From Urophycis tenuis (Eukaryota; Chordata; Actinopteri; Gadiformes; Phycidae), in NCBI GenBank assembly GCA_036785325.1, contig JAXIVH010000006.1:8268972-8332971 (forward strand): a stretch of DNA of 64,000 nucleotides, written 5' to 3'. Shown in pieces: positions 57,542 to 64,000 of this stretch. The notes beneath the pieces are model-generated. The model worked only from the letters and a program-made list of their open reading frames with translations, searched no databases and had not been told where the DNA came from. Each line of letters starts with the position of its first letter. Position 1 is the first letter of the stretch. The translations under genes were made by a program, and so were the position numbers.

Positions 57542-59112
57542 CTAAACGTTGGTTTCCTTGCGTAAACGTTTCATTCTCTGGACGTTGTGTTCCATGGCGG
57601 TCAGGTTGGTGATTTCTTTGGCACAGTTGGCAGGAAACCAGCCCCTCTCCCCGTCTCGCATGCGTTCCCCGTGGAACCAATCTGGTGACGGAACAGGAAG
57701 TGGTCAGGGCCTCGGTGAGACTGCCCGTGAGGACACAGTTGACGGACAATCAAAACGCGTGAATAACACCAATACTTCCGTTGCCACATTCTGTTCATTG
57801 ACATACAACGGCGATTCCTTATATGGTCAATTTCCCCTCATTGGTATTTAATGGCGGCGGTGTTGCGTTACATAACCGGCCCGTGAGTGTGGCTCACCCT
57901 GCTCCTTGCCCAGGAGAATGACCACTTCGGCCGGCCGGAGGCCCAGCTCGTCTGGCTCCTTGGGCATGTAGGCCTTTGTGGTCTCGCACTGCGGAAGGCC
58001 TGGAACACACACAGGCCGTCGAGCCGTTAGCAACCAGGGTAGGGCGCGCTTGTAAAAACGTTTGTTTTATGGTCTATCACTAACAACGGACGGGGATGCA
58101 GGGTTCAAAGTTTGAATAAGGGTTTGAAAATAGATTAATTTCTACTGATTAGATAGGGCTCCAAAGAATAAACAGCAGAGGTCACTTTGTTGACCTCTTA
58201 TACTTCTTAAACTGCAAACAATCCAAAGAAAGATCAATAACAAAATAAAAAGAACATGGTACATGTTGCGACACAGATGGTTTCCATGAGGATAATAGCT
58301 TCATAGTTTTATAGAGTTTATAAAGTCCATTGTTAAAAAGTAACCAGTAGCATTTCTTTCTGATGCAGACCACATGTGTGGCTTACCCTCTTTACTTGTG
58401 ACCACACCGTCTTGTTTGTGCTCTCTGAGTGCGCTGACCCACCGGGCCCGGTCCACCCTTCACCATGGAGACCACACAGAATAGTCAGCTCACAAGCACC
58501 AACACAACCAAGTCAACATTAAAACAAAAAGGCACCCTTGGGTTTGAACAGTAGGACATCGTTGTAGGATAATTTGTGGCCAGTAGAGGGCACTACATAC
58601 AACGGGGCTAAATCTTTCAGTGCGTGATTTTCCAAGTAGTCTAAATCATTAGAGACCGGTTTTTCTTAAGTCAACTCCACAAACACATTGCCTTTGGCCA
58701 GTTACACCGCTACAAATGCTTGGAGCCCCAAGAGAAGCACGCATGCAAATAAATACCTTGTGTAATAAATATATTGCAGCTATGACGAAATGTTTCAAGT
58801 GAATTGATCACAACCCCCCCCCTCGCCCCCCCTTAAAAAAAAAAAAAATAAATAAATAAAAATAAAACGTTGAGGCAGCAGTGCAGTACCTGGACTCTGA
58901 CGCTAGGGTGATCTGCTCAGCTTTCCCGTCACTGTTCCTGCTCATCAGCAGCCTGAAGGACACCTGGCCACCAGAGCTGCTCCTGCCCAGGGTGGACCGG
59001 CCCTCCGTTTCCTCCCCCATCTCCACCTCCACGTGGTCCATAGTGGCGTAGTCCATCACCACAAAGCTCTCCTCGCTGAATCACCAGACACACGCACACG
59101 CACACACACACA

Positions 59113-59189
<77 letters not shown>

Positions 59190-62100
59190 ACAGACACACA
59201 GGCACACGCACACAGACACACACACACGCACACAGACACACGCACACAGACACACGCACACGCACACACGCACACACACACACAAACAAACCTTTATTCT
59301 GTCGCCATTTTTCACCGGTAACACAGAACGGAGCCACGAGAATCGGGGAATTCCTGTTTCAATGAATCCAGAATACTTCCTTAAAAATCCCATTCAAAAA
59401 GGCAACAACAAGCAACAAGAAGACATGTGATTATGACATGTTCTGCCGCATTCCTCACGTCGACAGATGGGTTTGGACAGCGAGTGGCCGTGTCCCCAAA
59501 GGGAGCCACAGTGGAGAGAGACATGTTGAGCAGACCTGCACATGTATGGCTCATCTCTAAAGCTAAAAGCTAAAGCTTGGGCACCCAGCATCCACACTGG
59601 TTCCTCCGACTCCCCCCACCCCCCCTGCTCTCGACTTGTCACATACAGAGGGGCTGACTCTCTCTGTGGACCCTGAGCTGAGCTGCTCTGACTCTGCTCT
59701 GCTCTTGCCCCCTAGAGGGCAGAGTGGACCCGTGGAAGCGGGGGGTGGTGGGGTGGGGGGGGGTTTGAAGAATGTCAACCATTCCATGCGACCGCTCCCT
59801 CTCTCTACGGCTTATGTTCTCATACTCCCAGAGTACCCGGGGAGAGCCCTGGGGGGGGGGGGGTTCTCAGTTACAACTCGTATTGTAACTTTCTTTCCAA
59901 AACAAACACCACAAGGAAGTAAGTCTGGCTTACGATAAAAAAAAAAAAAAAAAGGTCTACCTGAATACTACGCGGCGTATCGCGGCTGGCTGTCAAGTGG
60001 CACACTCGAGGCTTTTTTTCCCGCAGTGCCAGAGTGTTGAGCTACCCCCACGGTCCACGTCTTCAGGAGACGTGACCTCTGCCCCGGCATCTTTCTACTG
60101 ACTCCATGCTGCTGCTGCTGCTAGTGTTCTTGATCGACTTGACTCCATTGAGCGAGACAATCGACTGTCAGCAAACAGTTATTCTGACCACTGTGCATCA
60201 ACAACAACATCTTTCAACGAACATACTCTAAATGTATTGAGAGAAGCAGATTACTACACTCAGCATGGTGAGGTACAGTGCCTACACCTTTTGACCCGTA
60301 TTCACGGTGGCTTTCAGCATAGCGGAGAGACCGGTCGGGCCTTAAATGGGTCGTTAAAGTGAGCATGGGCGAGGAGGGGTGTGACACCAAGATGGCCGAC
60401 CTCTTCTTCTTGGTGACGATGAGCACGTCGTTGAAGAGGAACAGGTAGTAGCACCGGTGGCTGAACGCGCGCCAGATGCTCAGCTCCTCCGTGCACACGG
60501 CCAGCTCGCCGCGCTTCCTCAGCCAGCGCGACGCAGACACCAGCGGGAACGGCTGCGGACACAGAGCGCTAGCGTTAGCATCAGCGTTAGCATCTCACTT
60601 GGCCGTAACATGAAACGCGGCAGGGGGAGCGGAGCGGGCGAAACGCTGACGTGTGCAAATTGTTTGATTTTTGTTTGTTGTCGTGGTTGGCTGCGACTAC
60701 ACAGCGACAGCCCATATGGAGAAACTCGTTATTGTGATGACAGGTTCACACCCCATATAAACTCCATGACACGACATGGTTTCGCTTCACAAAAGTGGCC
60801 ATACAGACAAAGAATTGAATATTAGCCATCAAAACAAGACATCATGAAGTGTGCTGTTGATTGGTCACTCAGAAGCGAGTCCGTTTCCCCAAGTCATGCC
60901 GTGAGGAGGTGACCGGGCCTCACCTTGATCTTCCCGAAGTCCATCTGTTTCTGGATGGTGTACATCTGCTCCGTCCTCTCCATGCGCTGTGCGCCATCGT
61001 TACAGCTGGTCACCAGCTGCGGCCACAAACAATCAGAGATAACACACACACACACACACACACACAGACACACACACACAGACACACACACAAGGTTTGG
61101 GGAAAGAATGACGGCAGCGCGGCCCCGGTTTGGGGGTTCAATTCCCGCTGCAAACACCCATGCCAACAAGGACCGCAGTCCTGGTTTCCTGAGACGCTTT
61201 TGCGCACGGAGCATGGAGGCTCGATGTGTGTTGTGTTTAGTTTGGTTGTGCGTACGGGAGGCTAACGTGTTGAGCATCGTTGTGTCTACAGTGCGCGGGG
61301 ACATCTGTACCTTGCTCATGGCGTTCAGGGCCCAGACGGCAGCAAAGTACTCTGCAGTCTTGTCCGGGGTCTTCTGGCAGATGGTCTGGAGGAGGGGATT
61401 GGATAGTGTTAGAACCAAAACACATGATGACGAGTTTGTTGAATGCCCATCTGGATCACAAAACAATCAGGACTGATGAGGCTCAGACTTAGGCAATGTC
61501 ACATCATAACAGCAGGCTAGTAACGAAAATGGGAAATTTATTTTAGCGTTTTGCATTGCTCCTGGACATGAAAACAGTTGTAAAAACCTGGAGCAGCTGA
61601 ACAGAGTTTCCTCCCTACGGTTAGGGAAGGGAGGGAAATGAGAGGGGTGAGGAGGATGAGATGGGAATGGGAAGGGAAATACTGACACGCCCTCAGGTGA
61701 GAGTGGCAATGGACTAGGGGTCAGCGAGAGGTCAGCGAGGGGTCAGTGAAAGGTGTGTATACTGACGTCCAGGAGCAGGGGCAGCCTGGTGACCCTCTGC
61801 ATGGGCAGGATGAGGAAGGAGATCATGGGCAGACCCCCGCAATCACTGCTCCCCTCGATCTGCCTCAGGGTGTCCTTGAATGCGGTGTTTTCGGCGCTGA
61901 AACACACACGCGCGCGCGCACACACACACACAGACAGACAAAAAATCAAAAATCCGAATGGCCTTCGATTGCCAATTACACTGCAACACGGACAGCAGAA
62001 GAGAGTCGACGGTAAAGCAGGAAGCTGCAGGACACCCATTCCCGCAGTGCTGTGAGAGGTGCACTTCATTATGTCAAGGGGTCCCCCCCCCCCCCCCCCC

Positions 62101-62319
62101 CCCCCGCGTAGCTCCACGTCACCCCACCTCCCGGTACCCTGCCAGCAGAAACGAGCCCTGACTCACAGCAGCTTCTGCAGGGTCCTCTGCTGGAAGGTCT
62201 CGTTGGAGCAGTACACGATGTACGGCTCAAAGTGGTGGGTGGAGTGGTTCTGCACAATGTCGCTGATGTCCCGGATCACAGGGTGCTGCTGGTGACGGCG
62301 CTCCAGGTCCTCGAAGAAC
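57542..62319 (-). CDS. arhgef16: Ephexin-type Rho guanine nucleotide exchange factor (3' part)
   Basis: Ephexin-family GEFs activate RhoG/Rho-type GTPases at the plasma membrane through a DH-PH tandem. Exons seen: 62319-62167, 61896-61767, 61385-61311, 61016-60924, 60552-60401, 59075-58890, 58457-58387, 57999-57898 and 57681-57542, all in phase (about 330 residues). The DH part has FFEDLERRH, DISDIVQNH, LPMISFLILPMQRVTRLPLL and RMERTEQMYTI. The PH part has SASRWLRKRGELAV, CYYLFLFNDVLIVTKKKSEE. A C-terminal SH3 has KEPDELGLRPAEVV and GERMRDGERGWFP. The end, KETNV, is a class I PDZ ligand. Wording fits ARHGEF16 best (FFEDLERRH, CGGLP); ARHGEF26 is the alternative. The start of the DH domain and the N-terminus were not found and should lie in the gap or beyond the window. 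Confidence 0.88.
59087..59284. repeat. (CA)n/(CAGA)n microsatellite cluster
   Basis: A run of nearly 200 bases of CA with CAGA and CGCA variants lies 12 bases outside exon 59075-58890. On the minus coding strand it is a GT-rich tract ending next to that exon's acceptor. Confidence 0.97.
61040..61092. repeat. (CA)n microsatellite
   Basis: A CA run with CAGA interruptions just outside exon 61016-60924. On the minus strand it precedes the acceptor as (GT)n. A similar tract at 61899-61935 precedes the acceptor of exon 61896-61767, with only TTTCAG between. Confidence 0.95.
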
Positions 62320-62345
62320 CTGCGGCACCGGGGGTGAGGGTGAGA

Positions 62346-62349
<4 letters not shown>

Positions 62350-62382
<33 letters not shown>
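62350..62382. repeat. (GA)n microsatellite
   Basis: A GA run that on the minus strand forms a (CT)n pyrimidine tract about 30 bases before the acceptor of exon 62319-62167. Confidence 0.95.
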
Positions 62383-62384
<2 letters not shown>

Positions 62385-63105
62385 TGAAAGGGTATTTTTG
62401 TGCAGGAGCGGTCGAGAGAGACGGTTCATTTTAAAAAGCACTTAAAAAAAAACAACAACAAAAAAAAACACTCGATACACTCAAAAGGCCTGAGATAAAA
62501 CAGTTCCGTGGAGGAGGGCAGAGAGACACACCAGGACCCTTGAAGGGAGCGCGCGGATGACAAGGCATGAGGAGGAACAGAGGCCCCGATGCGAGACAAA
62601 GTGGGATGTGAGAGGCGGTACTACGCCCACAGAAGGCCACTGGCTCCAGAGGAAACGAGGACGATGGTCCCTCTCTGGGTGACGCGGGCGCCGCTTCCGC
62701 TCAGCACCCCGCGAGTAGGCGTCTATAAAGGACCCTTTTACACGGTCACTCTTTTGCAATTGTTCTTTTGATTAATTGGTGTATTTCACGAAATGACGCA
62801 ATATCAATGCTTGAAGTGTAGACATTGATTTTTAATTAAATGTGATATATTGAATGGACTTGTATGTCTTTACAAAGTGGATGGTGAGGAGAGACCAGAC
62901 AGGAGAGTTCTGCTGGCCTTGGTTACTTTTTGAACACACAAAAAGTGTTTTCAAAAAGTGTTTTTTTTTTTTAAATGTATTCAGTAATTTAATTCAATGC
63001 CTCTGGCCCTTAACCTCTTTGAGAACAGCCGAGAGAAAGTTCAAGGGTTCCCTGTGCAGTTCAAGGTCCTCAGTGAGTCTCCTGCCCATCCAGGCAGCGG
63101 GTGTT
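62383..63105. other. No exon assigned
   Basis: This stretch should lie within the RhoGEF gene, but no further DH-domain exon is recognised. A minus-strand frame at 63015-63100 (ELHREPLNFLSAVLKE then GTTAAG) faintly resembles the pre-FFEDLE part of DH domains but is too weak to call. Confidence 0.5.
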
Positions 63106-63305
63106 NNNNNNNNNNNNNNNNNNNNNNNNNNNNNNNNNNNNNNNNNNNNNNNNNNNNNNNNNNNNNNNNNNNNNNNNNNNNNNNNNNNNNNNNNNNNNNN
63201 NNNNNNNNNNNNNNNNNNNNNNNNNNNNNNNNNNNNNNNNNNNNNNNNNNNNNNNNNNNNNNNNNNNNNNNNNNNNNNNNNNNNNNNNNNNNNNNNNNNN
63301 NNNNN
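63106..63305. other. Assembly gap (200 N)
   Basis: Exactly 200 N bases, followed by a poly-C run (63314-63338) and a (CA)n tract. The true length is unknown. Confidence 0.95.
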
Positions 63306-63346
63306 CCCCCAACCCCCCCCCCCCCCCCCCCCCCCCCCACATACAC

Positions 63347-63377
<31 letters not shown>

Positions 63378-63497
63378 TTGACCTCTCATCGCTCTAGTAC
63401 AGTCATTACTGCAGCCTTTTGTTACTCCAGACCACTGTTATCGCTAAAGATACATTACACACGCGCGCGCACACGTACACGCACACGCACGCACACG

Positions 63498-63548
<51 letters not shown>

Positions 63549-63734
63549 GTTGCTTTAGCGATGAGGGCATGAATGGGGCAACACAAATGAGTCGTGCTCC
63601 CTAAATCAACAGCCAGCCCTATCTGGCAGTAGAGGGCTTCAACATCTGTGTTGAAGCCCCCCCCCCCCCCTGACAGAAGCTCCGAGAGGATGCTGACAGG
63701 CCTAACGACAGTTTGCTGGGATTCAGGGCAGTGC

Positions 63735-63768
<34 letters not shown>

Positions 63769-64000
63769 GGGGGGGGGGGGTTGGCAGCCCCCACACCACA
63801 GTGGAGTAGCCCTTGGCGTCAGCTGCAGGAGGGAAGCCGCTGGAAGCTCTCTAATGCCGTGAGAGCCGTTTAACGCGAGGACGCCGTTGGGACCGTTTCA
63901 ATAACGTGCCGGACGGCGACCACAACATTGTCCCGTGTGTAAAGAGCCACGTGTGTTTTTTAGCAATAGAAGCTTTGACTTTATCGTCTTTTTTTTTTTG
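63306..64000. repeat. Microsatellite-rich right edge
   Basis: Poly-C at 63314-63338, (CA)n at 63343-63376, (CGCA)/(CA)n at 63461-63546, poly-C at 63658-63670, (GT)n at 63737-63766 and poly-G at 63766-63780. No exon is recognised in the remaining sequence to the end. Confidence 0.8.

Noticed and set aside
63015..63100. Upstream DH-domain exon of the RhoGEF
   Set aside because: Resemblance to the family is faint and the junction phase would not match the next exon without assuming an unusual donor.

Overview
The window is nuclear DNA from a ray-finned fish. Every recognisable gene is a vertebrate gene split into short exons with GT-AG introns, and the repeats are typical of teleosts: hAT and Tc1 transposons, a tRNA-derived SINE, LINE tails and very many microsatellites. 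The density of (GT)n, (GA)n and poly-C tracts resembles what is reported for cod-like fishes, but that placement is inference. No bacterial operon, CRISPR array, phage or rRNA/tRNA gene is seen.

Layout from left to right. (1) 1-10909, plus: the 3' nineteen exons of emc1, an ER membrane insertase subunit; its 5' end lies outside the window. (2) 11385-19880, minus: errfi1 (Mig-6), the feedback inhibitor of EGFR-family kinases, with three coding exons, a long 3'UTR and a probable TATA promoter. (3) 19900-27550: a gene-free 7.6 kb stretch. (4) 27552-31871, minus: a thirteen-exon Gfo/Idh/MocA-family oxidoreductase of unknown substrate. (5) 33132-35694, plus: taf10 (TFIID/SAGA subunit), head-to-head with the oxidoreductase. 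(6) 36100-49702, plus: ppih (spliceosomal cyclophilin H). Its 6.5 kb first intron holds a Tc1 element and, on the opposite strand, an intact intronless GPR160-like receptor. (7) 52076-57171, plus: ybx1 (Y-box protein 1), with a CpG-rich promoter, a GC-AG intron, two long intronic hairpins and a spliced 3'UTR. (8) 57202-62319, minus: the 3' half of an ephexin-type RhoGEF, best match arhgef16, running towards an assembly gap near the right edge.

The genes do not form one pathway. Their order is of interest because ppih-ybx1 adjacency is also found in human 1p34, and EMC1, ERRFI1 and ARHGEF16 lie on human 1p36, so the segment looks like a rearranged block of ancestral 1p synteny. The joined reading frames of emc1, errfi1, the oxidoreductase, taf10, ppih, ybx1 and the RhoGEF all stay open across every proposed splice junction.

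The most unusual features are a perfect 22-bp inverted repeat with a 4-nt loop in ybx1 intron 5, a tandem duplication of a splice-donor segment in the oxidoreductase gene, three intronic minisatellites in emc1 that carry or abut splice-site-like motifs, a (GT)n tract in place of a polypyrimidine tract at one emc1 acceptor, and a uORF overlapping the errfi1 start codon.
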